Assembly: GCF_006265095.1 (NCBI RefSeq)
Contig: NZ_VCNK01000004.1
Span: 62,001 to 126,000 of the forward strand
Direction of reading: 5' to 3'
DNA length: 64,000 nt
Source of the DNA: Phaeobacter sp. B1627
GTDB taxonomy: Bacteria > Pseudomonadota > Alphaproteobacteria > Rhodobacterales > Rhodobacteraceae
In this document: positions 32,555 to 40,195 of the stretch, one piece after another
Layout of the letters: every line of letters begins with the position of its first letter
Numbering within the stretch: position 1 is the stretch's first letter
Notes under the pieces: model-generated
The model's input: only the letters and a program-made list of their open reading frames with translations
Database searches by the model: none
Told to the model about the DNA's origin: nothing
Made by a program: the position numbers and the translations under genes

Positions 32555-33025
32555 ATGCGCGTTCATATCTGCGCGGTCGGACGCCTGCGGGCGGGGCCGG
32601 AGAAAACGCTGATCGACGATTACGTGCAGCGCTTTGAGCGCACTGGCCGGGCGCTGGGGCTTGGTCCTGCGCGCATCGTCGAAGTTGAGGACAAGAAAGG
32701 CGCCGGAATGGCGGCCGAGGCGGAATTGTTGCGCAAGGCCTTGCCCAAAGGGGCGGTGATCTGCACGCTGGACGAACGCGGCAAGCTGCTCTCCTCGCCG
32801 GACTTCTCCGAGCGGCTCGCCGGGTGGCGCGATACCGGGCGACAGGATGTGGCATTCATTGTCGGCGGAGCTGACGGGATTGATCCCTCATTGCGGCGCG
32901 AGGCAGATTTCTCCCTGTCCTTTGGCAAAATGGTCTGGCCACATATGCTTGTTCGGGTCATGTTGGCCGAACAGGTCTACCGCGCAGCCACGATCCTGTC
33001 CGGTAGCCCCTATCACAGGGTCTGA
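32555..33025 (+). CDS. rlmH: 23S rRNA pseudouridine-1915 N3-methyltransferase
   Basis: The 156-residue SPOUT methyltransferase has AVGRLRAGPEKTLIDDYVQRF at the start, ICTLDERGKLLSSPDFSERLA, the SAM knot motifs AFIVGGADGIDPSLRREADFSLSFGKMVWPHMLVRVMLAEQVYRA and the C-terminal GSPYHR. It methylates pseudouridine 1915 of helix 69 on 70S ribosomes. The ATG at 32555 gives the normal family length. It follows rsfS in the conserved ribosome-linked pair. Confidence 0.96.
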   Translation: MRVHICAVGRLRAGPEKTLIDDYVQRFERTGRALGLGPARIVEVEDKKGAGMAAEAELLRKALPKGAVICTLDERGKLLSSPDFSERLAGWRDTGRQDVAFIVGGADGIDPSLRREADFSLSFGKMVWPHMLVRVMLAEQVYRAATILSGSPYHRV

Positions 33026-33061
33026 CACCCTCGCTGTGGCAGGGCGCAGACGATCGCCTGC

Positions 33062-33103
33062 GACGCTGATCCGGTGACGCTGATCCTGTGGCGCTGATCC
33101 GGT
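33062..33103. repeat. Three tandem copies of a 14-bp unit
   Basis: The units GACGCTGATCCGGT, GACGCTGATCCTGT and GGCGCTGATCCGGT run directly after one another between rlmH and the DUF599 gene, with one change each in copies two and three. The surrounding 150 nt are otherwise non-coding. Confidence 0.8.
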
Positions 33104-33174
33104 GACATTGCAGGGGACCTGGCACCTGTGTGATCCCGTCGGGCACATCGCTTCAGAACCGCGTGACGGCCGGG

Positions 33175-33897
33175 TCACAGCTTTGTGGGAGTGGTGGTGT
33201 CCGCTTCGGATTGCATCAGGATCCGGCGCGACTTGGAGATGAACTCCCGGCGAAATAAAACTCCCAGCGTTATGATCGTCGCCGTGATCAATGCGAACGG
33301 ACCAGCCAGCCAGGCCAGGCCCGCAAGCGAGAAGTAGGTCGCCCGGAGCCCCCGGTTGAAGCTGCGGGCCGCGGTGATGTTGATTTCCGCCGCCTGTCGC
33401 GCGCGTGGATAGGCGCGGGGATCGCTGGGCTCGTTCGGGACCGCCGCCATCAAAACCGAGCAGTAGCCAAACAGGCGGTGCGACCAGACAAAGCCGAGAA
33501 AGGCATTGGTGAGGAAGGCCAGCACCAGAAGGATCTTGATCTCCCACACGAAGACGGGGGTCTTTTCCAGCGCCAGATCCTGCGCGACCCCGGCCAATTG
33601 ATCGGTGTTGCCGACCAGCGCCAGCCCTGCCCCAAGCGCCAGCATGGTCGCCGATGCAAAGAATGCCGTGGCCTGACGCAGCGAGGCAATCACTTGCGAA
33701 TCGAAGATCCTCGGATTGCGGCTGACCATCTCCTGCATCCATTCGCGCCGAAAGTTGGCCATCAGAAAGGACACCGAAGGGCGTTTCGGGCTGGGGTTTT
33801 CGATCCGCCAGCCGATCCAGATCCAGCCTAGCCCAAAGCAGGTCAGAGCGATGAAATCCCACGTAGAAAAGAGGTTGAGCCGGTCGATCCAAATCAT
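33175..33897 (-). CDS. DUF599-family membrane protein
   Basis: The 240-residue product has four membrane segments (near 14-32, 75-95, 120-140, 190-220). The family blocks are MVSRNPRIFDSQVIASLRQATAFFASATMLALGAGLALVG and TNAFLGFVWSHRLFGYCSVLMAA, with the late SFNRGLRATYFSLAGLAWL. The function is unknown. It is divergent from glcDEF with a 81-nt gap that carries the glc operator, and converges on rlmH. Confidence 0.88.
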   Translation of the reverse strand: MIWIDRLNLFSTWDFIALTCFGLGWIWIGWRIENPSPKRPSVSFLMANFRREWMQEMVSRNPRIFDSQVIASLRQATAFFASATMLALGAGLALVGNTDQLAGVAQDLALEKTPVFVWEIKILLVLAFLTNAFLGFVWSHRLFGYCSVLMAAVPNEPSDPRAYPRARQAAEINITAARSFNRGLRATYFSLAGLAWLAGPFALITATIITLGVLFRREFISKSRRILMQSEADTTTPTKL

Positions 33898-33943
33898 GAA
33901 TTGACCCTATCCCAGTCAGTTCGCCCTTGCCAGAGGGTATAAA

Positions 33944-33964
33944 TTGGTAATATTATTTTACCAA
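33944..33964. promoter_or_regulatory. Palindromic operator in front of glcDEF
   Basis: TTGGTAA-TATTATT-TTACCAA has perfect 7-bp arms ending 14 nt before the glcD ATG. TTGGT/ACCAA half-sites are typical of FadR/GlcC/LldR-type GntR regulators, although the usual spacing is closer. A TTGCCA near 33928 and TATTAT inside the palindrome can be read as -35/-10, so a bound repressor would cover the -10 element. Confidence 0.5.
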
Positions 33965-33978
33965 AGAGGAGAGCCCGC

Positions 33979-35427
33979 ATGGAGATGCCGTCCCCAAATG
34001 CCGCCATCCTGGCCCGGAAGGCCGAGTTGATCGCGCAACTGCAGCGCGTCTTGCCCGACGATGCGATCATATCGGACGAGGTCGAGACCCGCGCCTACGA
34101 ATGCGACGCACTGACCGCATATAAATGCCCGCCGATGTTGGCGGTATTGCCGCGCAGCACGCAGGAGGTGGCTGCGGTCCTGAGGATTTGCCACCAGGCC
34201 GGTGTCCCGGTGGTGCCCCGAGGCGCCGGCACGTCTCTGGCGGGCGGTGCATTGCCGACGGCGGACTGCGTGATCCTGGGCGTCGCCCGCATGACCGAGG
34301 TTCTGGAGACGGATTACGAAAACCGCATTATCCGGGTGCAGACCGGGCGGACCAATCTTTCTGTCTCTGGCGCCGTCGAAGAAGAGGATTTCTTCTATGC
34401 GCCGGACCCCTCGTCGCAGCTTGCCTGTGCGATTGCCGGCAATATCGCGATGAATTCCGGCGGCGCCCATTGTCTGAAATACGGTGTGACCACCAATAAC
34501 CTGTTGGGCGTGACCATGGTGCTGATGGATGGCACCGTGATTGAGGTCGGCGGCGCTCATCTGGATGCGGGGGGGCTTGATCTCCTTGGGGTTATTTGCG
34601 GCAGCGAGGGGCAACTCGGGGTGGTCACTGAGGCCACGCTCCGTATTCTGCGCAAACCGGAAGGCGCGCGCCCCGTTCTGATCGGATTTGACAGCAATGA
34701 GGTCGCGGGGGCCTGTGTCTCGGACATCATCAAGGCGGGCATTTTGCCGGTCGCGATCGAGTTCATGGACCGGCCCTGTATCGAGGCTTGTGAGGCCTTT
34801 GCCAGGGCGGGCTATCCGATGTGCGAAGCGTTGTTGATTGTCGAAGTCGAAGGCAGCCAAGAGGAAATTGCCTATCAACTGGGGCTGATCACGGCCATAG
34901 CGCGCCGCCACAACCCGGTGGAGCTGCGCGAGGCCGGCGATGCAGAGGAGGCCGCCCGGATCTGGTTGGGCCGGAAGTCGGCCTTTGGTGCGATGGGGCA
35001 GATAAATGACTACATGTGCCTGGACGGAACCATTCCGGTTTCGGCTCTGCCGCAGGTTCTGCGCCGTATTGAGGCGTTGAGCGGAGAGTTCGGTCTCAAG
35101 GTCGCCAATGTGTTCCATGCCGGCGACGGCAATATGCATCCGCTGATCCTTTTTGATGCCAACAAGGAGGGAGATCTCGAAACCTGCGAAGCCTTCGGCG
35201 CCGAGATCCTGAAGCTCTGTGTGGAGGTCGGTGGCTGTCTGACCGGCGAGCACGGGGTTGGTATCGAGAAGCGGGATCTGATGTTGCATCAATATGCTGC
35301 CGACGACATCGAGGCCCAATTGCGGGTGAAAGATGTGTTTGACCCCAAATGGTTGCTGAACCCCGCCAAGGTTTTTCCCTTGTCGACGACGGACACGCGC
35401 CGCGGCCCGTCCCTGGCCGCGCAATAA
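33979..35427 (+). CDS. glcD: Glycolate oxidase FAD subunit GlcD
   Basis: The 482-residue FAD-binding PCMH protein has the flavin motifs VPVVPRGAGTSLAGGALPT and DPSSQLACAIAGNIAMNSGGAHCLKYG. The C-terminal cap has FHAGDGNMHPLILFDANKEG and GGCLTGEHGVGIEKRDLM. It oxidises glycolate to glyoxylate together with GlcE and GlcF, passing electrons to the quinone pool. A GAGGAG ribosome site lies just upstream of ATG 33979. It leads the operon glcD-glcE-glcF under a palindromic operator. Glycolate from phytoplankton is a likely substrate in the sea. Confidence 0.95.
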   Translation: MEMPSPNAAILARKAELIAQLQRVLPDDAIISDEVETRAYECDALTAYKCPPMLAVLPRSTQEVAAVLRICHQAGVPVVPRGAGTSLAGGALPTADCVILGVARMTEVLETDYENRIIRVQTGRTNLSVSGAVEEEDFFYAPDPSSQLACAIAGNIAMNSGGAHCLKYGVTTNNLLGVTMVLMDGTVIEVGGAHLDAGGLDLLGVICGSEGQLGVVTEATLRILRKPEGARPVLIGFDSNEVAGACVSDIIKAGILPVAIEFMDRPCIEACEAFARAGYPMCEALLIVEVEGSQEEIAYQLGLITAIARRHNPVELREAGDAEEAARIWLGRKSAFGAMGQINDYMCLDGTIPVSALPQVLRRIEALSGEFGLKVANVFHAGDGNMHPLILFDANKEGDLETCEAFGAEILKLCVEVGGCLTGEHGVGIEKRDLMLHQYAADDIEAQLRVKDVFDPKWLLNPAKVFPLSTTDTRRGPSLAAQ

Positions 35428-35471
35428 CGGGGGCGTTGCCCCCGAACCCCCAAGGTATTTATGAAAAGATG
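35428..35471 (+). repeat. Roseobacter-type GC-rich intergenic repeat overlapping the glcE start
   Basis: The sequence starts CGGGGGCGTTGCCCCCGAAC, with a GGGGGC/GCCCCC stem, continues CCCCAAGGTATTT and ends in AAAAGATGAAA. I know this layout from many Rhodobacteraceae intergenic regions (a GC stem, C-run, AGGTATTT and AGATGAA tail). The tail's ATG is in frame with glcE. Confidence 0.6.
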
Positions 35472-36572
35472 AAAATGATGACACCTCAGAGCGAGGCCGA
35501 TCTGGCCGAATGCATCGCCGGGGCATCGGGACCTTTGTGGATCCAGGGCGGTGACACGCGCGGCTGCAGTGGTTCCGGGACCGTTCTCAGCACGCGCGGT
35601 ATTGCGGGGGTGACGCTCTATGAGCCGGGCTCCCTGACGCTGGTTGTGAAGGCTGGGACGCCGGTCGCGGAGGTCAAGACTCTGTTGCGGGGGGAGAACC
35701 AGCAATTGGCCTTTGAGCCGATGGATCACCGTGTGGTGTTGGGCACTGCAGGCGAGCCGACCATGGGGGGCGTGTTTGCGGCCAATGTCTCGGGTCCGCG
35801 TCGCATCCAGGTTGGGGCGGCGCGGGACTTTTTGCTGGGGGTGAGGTTTGTGGACGGACGCGGGCAGGTTCTGCGCAATGGCGGTCGGGTCATGAAGAAC
35901 GTCACCGGCTATGATCTGGTAAAGCTGATGGCAGGCGCGCATGGCACGCTGGGGGTGTTGAGCGAAGTGGCGCTGAAAGTGTTGCCCCTTGCTGAGACGA
36001 TGACGACACTGGCGGTGCGTAACATCGATCTGGCATCCGGTGTACGGGCCCTGTCCGCTGCGCTTGGCTCGCCCTTCGATGTGACTGGTGCGGCCTATGA
36101 TCCGCAGGCTCAGACGGCCTATGTCAGGCTCGAGGGATTTGCGGCGTCGGTGGCATATCGTGCCAGAGAGCTGGACAAACGGCTCCGCGTCTTTGGGGAG
36201 GTCGAAGAGTTGACTGACAGCGCTTCGCTCTGGCGCGACATTCGGGATGTCCGTGACTTTGCCGGGCGCCCAGGGGATGTCTGGCGGATTTCGGTCAAGC
36301 CAACGGATGCGGTCCACCTGATCCCGGCACTTGCTGCAACACGCACCCTTTGTGATTGGGGGGGAGGGCTGGTCTGGGCTCTGATGCCCGAAGGAGACGA
36401 CGTGCGTGCCAAAATGACGGTTCCCGGACATGCGACGCTCGTCCGGGCAACATCAAATACGAATACTGTCTCCCGCCATCACCCGGAACCCGCTCCTCTG
36501 GCCGCGCTTTCTGCCGGGTTGCGGGCGCAGTTTGACCCGAGAGGCGTCCTCAACCCCGGACTGATGGGATAA
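35469..36572 (+). CDS. glcE: Glycolate oxidase subunit GlcE
   Basis: The 367-residue FAD-binding protein is the smaller flavoprotein partner of GlcD. Visible blocks are SGPLWIQGGDTRG, RGIAGVTLYEPGSLTLVVKAGTPVAEV, GEPTMGGVFAANVSGPRRIQVGAARDFLLGVRFVDGRG and RVMKNVTGYDLVKLMAGAHGTLGVLSEVALKVLP, the last being the family's strongest motif. Starts at 35469, 35475 and 35478 are all possible and none has a clean ribosome site; the first lies in the repeat tail. The stop is 4 nt from glcF. Confidence 0.93.
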   Translation: MKMMTPQSEADLAECIAGASGPLWIQGGDTRGCSGSGTVLSTRGIAGVTLYEPGSLTLVVKAGTPVAEVKTLLRGENQQLAFEPMDHRVVLGTAGEPTMGGVFAANVSGPRRIQVGAARDFLLGVRFVDGRGQVLRNGGRVMKNVTGYDLVKLMAGAHGTLGVLSEVALKVLPLAETMTTLAVRNIDLASGVRALSAALGSPFDVTGAAYDPQAQTAYVRLEGFAASVAYRARELDKRLRVFGEVEELTDSASLWRDIRDVRDFAGRPGDVWRISVKPTDAVHLIPALAATRTLCDWGGGLVWALMPEGDDVRAKMTVPGHATLVRATSNTNTVSRHHPEPAPLAALSAGLRAQFDPRGVLNPGLMG

Positions 36573-36576
36573 GCAG

Positions 36577-37896
36577 ATGCAAACGACATTCACGGAACAG
36601 CAGCTTCGGGACCCTGGAACGCAACGTGCCAATGACATCCTGCGGACCTGTGTGCATTGCGGATTTTGCACTGCCACCTGTCCGACCTATCAGGTTCTGG
36701 GGGACGAGCTGGATAGTCCCAGAGGACGTATCTATCTGATCAAGGATATGTTGGAAAATGAACGGGTGCCGGATGAGAAAACGGTAAAGCACGTGGACCG
36801 CTGTCTGTCCTGCCTTGCCTGTATGACTACCTGCCCGTCGGGGGTGCATTACATGCATTTGGTCGATCATGCGCGCGCCTATATCGACCAGCATTATAAA
36901 CGCCCCGTGATGGATCGGGTCCTGCGCTGGCTGTTGTCGCGGATCCTGCCATATCCAAACCGGTTCCGCCTGGCCTTGCTGGGGGCGAAAATCGCGCGCC
37001 CGTTCAGGTCGTTCCTGCCGGACGCCCGTCTGCGCGCGATGCTGGACATGGCGCCAAAGGACATCCCGCCGGTCAGTCGCAACGATGACCCGCAGAGCTT
37101 TGCGGCCGACGGGCCACCGCGAAAACGGGTGGCGCTGATGACGGGCTGCGCGCAAAAAGCGCTGAACACGGATATCAACGATGCCACAATCCGGCTCTTG
37201 CGCCGGTTGGGCTGCGAGATTGTCGTGGCCGAAGGTGCCGGGTGTTGCGGTGCCTTGACGCACCACATGGGCCGAACGGAGGAAAGCCATGGCTCTGCCG
37301 CCCGCAATATCTCCGCCTGGATGGCAGAAAAGCGTGGCAAGGGATTGGACGCGATAGTCATCAACACATCTGGCTGCGGGACCACCGTCAAGGACTACGG
37401 CCATATGTTTCGCAATGAGGCCCTGGCCGAGGACGCGGCTACGGTGTCGGGCCTGGCAATGGATGTGTCGGAACTCCTGATGCAACTGGAGCTGCCGGAG
37501 GGCGCCGCACAGGACCTGACCGTCGCCTATCACGCGGCCTGTTCATTGCAGCATGGGCAACAGATCAAGACCCATCCCAAGACGCTTTTGAAACGGGTCG
37601 GGTTCAATGTGGTGGAGCCCGCCGACAGTCACCTGTGTTGTGGGTCCGCAGGGACCTACAATCTGCTGCAACCTGAAATTTCCGCGCAGCTCAGGGACCG
37701 CAAGGTCCGGACACTGGAGGCGAAATCACCAGACATCATCGCGGCCGGCAATATTGGCTGCATGATGCAGATCGGCTCGGCCAGCTCGGTGCCGATCGTG
37801 CACACGGTTGAGCTGTTGGACTGGGCAACGGGCGGACCCAAACCGCCTGCGCTCACCGTGGACCGGGCGATCCCTGCGGTTCCGATCTTGCGCTAG
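36577..37896 (+). CDS. glcF: Glycolate oxidase iron-sulfur subunit GlcF
   Basis: The 439-residue protein has two 4Fe-4S clusters near the N-terminus (CVHCGFCTATCPTY and CLSCLACMTTCPSGVHY). Two CCG domains follow (GCCGALTHHMG and CCGSAGTYNLLQPEIS). It takes electrons from GlcD/E toward the quinone pool. The ATG is 4 nt after the glcE stop. The last gene of the operon; no hairpin terminator is evident in the 80 nt to the protease gene. Confidence 0.95.
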   Translation: MQTTFTEQQLRDPGTQRANDILRTCVHCGFCTATCPTYQVLGDELDSPRGRIYLIKDMLENERVPDEKTVKHVDRCLSCLACMTTCPSGVHYMHLVDHARAYIDQHYKRPVMDRVLRWLLSRILPYPNRFRLALLGAKIARPFRSFLPDARLRAMLDMAPKDIPPVSRNDDPQSFAADGPPRKRVALMTGCAQKALNTDINDATIRLLRRLGCEIVVAEGAGCCGALTHHMGRTEESHGSAARNISAWMAEKRGKGLDAIVINTSGCGTTVKDYGHMFRNEALAEDAATVSGLAMDVSELLMQLELPEGAAQDLTVAYHAACSLQHGQQIKTHPKTLLKRVGFNVVEPADSHLCCGSAGTYNLLQPEISAQLRDRKVRTLEAKSPDIIAAGNIGCMMQIGSASSVPIVHTVELLDWATGGPKPPALTVDRAIPAVPILR

Positions 37897-37976
37897 AGCC
37901 CATCAGACGGCATCACATTGGGATGCGCGAGTCGGACTGGCGTGTCAAATGATCTCCGGAATGCGGGTTGGCCTGC

Positions 37977-38825
37977 ATGTTGGACATGTGGAGCGTACCG
38001 GTTTTGCCCTTGTTGCGAATGATTATTGTATTTGCGCTTTCTTTTGCTTCCTCCGGGGGGCTGGCGGCGGACGACAGCCGCTTGCAAAGTCTGGAAACCA
38101 CCGATGCCGGTCGCGAGTGGGAAGCCGTGGGTCGGCTGGACCGGGAGGGCGAAGGGTTTTGCACCGGTGCCCTTATTGCGCCTGATCTGGTGCTGACCGC
38201 CGCGCATTGCCTCTTTGACCGGGAGACGCTGCAGCAGATTGATCCGACGACGATCGAGTTTCTTGCCGGATTTCGCAACGGTCGCGCATCCGCCTATCGC
38301 GCAGTGACACGCGCTGTTGTCCATCCGTCCTATGTGTATGACGGGACATTGTCGGCCGCACGGGTGCGCAATGATATCGCGCTGTTGCAGTTGCAACGCC
38401 CGATCCGCAACACGACGGTGACCCCTTTTGAAACCGACGCGCGCCCCCGGCGCGGCGCTCGCGTGGGGGTTGTGTCCTATGCGCATGACCGCTCCGAGGC
38501 GCCGTCGCTACAGGAGGTCTGCGCGGTCATGGCGCGTCAGGACGGTGTGCTGATCATGTCCTGCGATGTTGACTTCGGCGCGTCCGGGGCGCCGGTTTTC
38601 TCTTTCGACGGGGATCGGCCGCGCATTGTCTCCGTGGTGTCCGCCAAGGCCCGGGTGGACGGCAAGGCGGTCTCTCTCGGTGCGTCTCTGGCCGGGGAAC
38701 TCGCACTACTGGAAGCGCAACTGACGGCGACCCATCTCGGCAGCCGCTTGCCGCAGGGTGTCAGCCGTGTTCAGGTCGGGGAACCGCGCCGGGACAATAT
38801 GGGGGCGAAATTCATTTCCCGCTGA
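37977..38825 (+). CDS. Secreted trypsin-like serine protease
   Basis: The product (282 residues from ATG 37977) has a signal peptide ending near GGLAADD (30-32) and a chymotrypsin-fold domain. The triad is visible: His77 in LTAAHC, Asp133 in RNDIALLQL and Ser203 in FGASGAPV. Cys62/Cys78 and Cys182/Cys196 are placed to form disulfides. The S1-type region has no obvious trypsin Asp, so specificity is open. Starts at 37986 or 38019 are alternatives. It lies just upstream of the hsp20 promoter and is probably periplasmic or secreted, acting in protein turnover. Confidence 0.87.
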   Translation: MLDMWSVPVLPLLRMIIVFALSFASSGGLAADDSRLQSLETTDAGREWEAVGRLDREGEGFCTGALIAPDLVLTAAHCLFDRETLQQIDPTTIEFLAGFRNGRASAYRAVTRAVVHPSYVYDGTLSAARVRNDIALLQLQRPIRNTTVTPFETDARPRRGARVGVVSYAHDRSEAPSLQEVCAVMARQDGVLIMSCDVDFGASGAPVFSFDGDRPRIVSVVSAKARVDGKAVSLGASLAGELALLEAQLTATHLGSRLPQGVSRVQVGEPRRDNMGAKFISR

Positions 38826-38836
38826 CCCGTCGGCCT

Positions 38837-38864
38837 CTTGAAACCGGTGTCCGCTTGCCTATCT
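38837..38864 (+). promoter_or_regulatory. RpoH (heat-shock)-type promoter for hsp20
   Basis: CTTGAAA at 38837-38843, a 14-nt spacer and CCTATCT at 38858-38864 resemble the sigma-32 consensus (CTTGAAA-N13/14-CCCCATNT, with CCTAT-type -10 elements in alphaproteobacteria). Transcription would begin near 38871, giving a leader of about 98 nt. Confidence 0.7.
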
Positions 38865-38872
38865 GAGAGGGT

Positions 38873-38967
38873 GACCGGGGTGCCAAGACTTGGGCTCCGG
38901 TCGTGAACCGCCCGTCCCGAGAAGGGAGGGCATGTCAGCAAGTTATCGCTCAAAGATGAGGATGAAC
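38873..38967 (+). promoter_or_regulatory. ROSE-like RNA thermometer in the hsp20 leader
   Basis: Three hairpins can be drawn. Stem 1 is GACCGG (38873-38878) with CCGGTC (38897-38902). Stem 2 is GCCC-G-TCCC (38910-38918), loop GAGAA, then GGGAGGGC (38924-38931). Stem 3 is GTTATCGCTC (38942-38951), loop AAAGAT, then GAGGATGAAC (38958-38967), which takes up the ribosome site GAGGA 7 nt before the ATG. The motif TCGCT pairing with AGGA around an unpaired G is the ROSE signature (UYGCU). Heating would melt stem 3 and free the ribosome site. Confidence 0.7.
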
Positions 38968-38968
38968 C

Positions 38969-39436
38969 ATGCGTACATTTGATTTTGCCCCGCTCCACCG
39001 TGCAACTGTCGGCTTCGACCAGATTGCCGACCTGATGGACCGAGTTATGAGCTCGGATATCCAGCAACCCAGCTACCCTCCGTATAATATCGAAAAGACC
39101 GCCGATGACGCCTATCGGATCTCGATCGCCGTTGCCGGTTTTGCCGAAGACGAATTGCATGTCGAGGTCAAGGAACACGCGTTGATCGTCTCGGCCCGCA
39201 AGGCAGAGGAGGATGCCGGGCGCACCTACCTGCATCGCGGTATCGCAACCCGTGCGTTTGAGCGCCGCTTCACTCTGGCGGATCATGTGCGGGTCGATGG
39301 CGCAAGCCATGCCGACGGTATGCTCCATATCGACCTGGTGCGCGAGGTCCCCGAAGCGCTGAAGCCGCGCCGGATCGAGATTGCCTCAGCCGTCAATTCC
39401 AAGCCGAAGGAAATCTCGGCAAGCCCCGTAAACTGA
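38969..39436 (+). CDS. Hsp20-family small heat-shock protein
   Basis: The 155-residue product has the alpha-crystallin domain at about 35-130: YPPYNIEKTADDAYRISIAVAGFAEDELHVEVKEHALIVSARK, then YLHRGIATRAFERRFTLADHVRVDGASHADGMLHIDLVREVPE. The N-terminus MRTFDFAPLHRATVGFDQIADLMDR is that of the IbpA type. It holds unfolding proteins for refolding. It appears doubly heat controlled: RpoH-type promoter and a ROSE-like leader. A terminator follows. Confidence 0.95.
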   Translation: MRTFDFAPLHRATVGFDQIADLMDRVMSSDIQQPSYPPYNIEKTADDAYRISIAVAGFAEDELHVEVKEHALIVSARKAEEDAGRTYLHRGIATRAFERRFTLADHVRVDGASHADGMLHIDLVREVPEALKPRRIEIASAVNSKPKEISASPVN

Positions 39437-39482
39437 CCTCTTGGGTGAAAGGGTGACGTAGCCCAAACGCTCCCGGTCCATG

Positions 39483-39508
39483 CGCCCCCGGTCGTCCGGC
39501 CGGGGGCG
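39483..39508 (+). terminator. Terminator after hsp20
   Basis: CGCCCCCGG/CCGGGGGCG has a 9-bp perfect stem and 8-nt loop followed by TTCTATTT, about 45 nt beyond the stop. Confidence 0.75.
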
Positions 39509-39583
39509 TTCTATTTGCGTTTTTGCGCTGTCCTTACCATTTGGTAGGTTGTGCGGCAGGGCGGCCTCTGTCCTAATGAGCGT

Positions 39584-40195
39584 ATGAGTGAATCAGCGTC
39601 GCAGCATGGCACCACACGGAGGCAATTGATCCGCAGTGCGCGCAGGCTTTTTGCGGCGCATGGCTATGCCGGAGCCTCGATTGCGGCGATTTCCCAGGAC
39701 CTCGGCCTGACAAAACAGGCGTTGCTGCATCACTTTGGCAGCAAGGACAGGCTATATGCACTGGCGGTCGAGCAAACCGCGCGCGAGATCCTGCAGATCC
39801 TGTTTGATGCAATGGAAGAAGGGCGCCCGCCCGAAGATCAGGTGGAGGCTTTCTTTGCCGCTCTTTTTTCGCATCTGTTCGATGATGCCACCTCTGCCCA
39901 ATTGCTGTACCGCGAGTTGACGGATCAGGCGCTGAAGCCACAGGAGCGGGCAGGTTCCTCGCTGGAGACTGTGCTCGAAAGTCTGGTGGCTACCGTTCAG
40001 GCCACTGAGAAATGGCAAGAGGCCGGCGTGCAGGGGGCGCTGGCGGTCGTGGTGCAGCTGCTGGGCGCGGCGACCTTGCATTTCACCGCGCAGGGCACAT
40101 TGCAACGGATGTTTGGCCGCACGACCTATCAGGGCGCATGCGACCAGTTTTCCGACGTCTTCGCCGATCTGGTATCACGCACTCTGCGTGATTGA
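39584..40195 (+). CDS. TetR-family transcriptional regulator
   Basis: The 203-residue product has an N-terminal TetR HTH (about 10-58: TTRRQLIRSARRLFAAHGYAGASIAAISQDLGLTKQALLHHFGSKDRLYALAVE) and a helical ligand domain. The ligand is unknown. The ATG at 39584 is preferred to an upstream GTG. The 3' end overlaps the 3' end of ribN on the other strand by 21 nt, so the two transcripts are complementary at their ends. Confidence 0.9.
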   Translation: MSESASQHGTTRRQLIRSARRLFAAHGYAGASIAAISQDLGLTKQALLHHFGSKDRLYALAVEQTAREILQILFDAMEEGRPPEDQVEAFFAALFSHLFDDATSAQLLYRELTDQALKPQERAGSSLETVLESLVATVQATEKWQEAGVQGALAVVVQLLGAATLHFTAQGTLQRMFGRTTYQGACDQFSDVFADLVSRTLRD

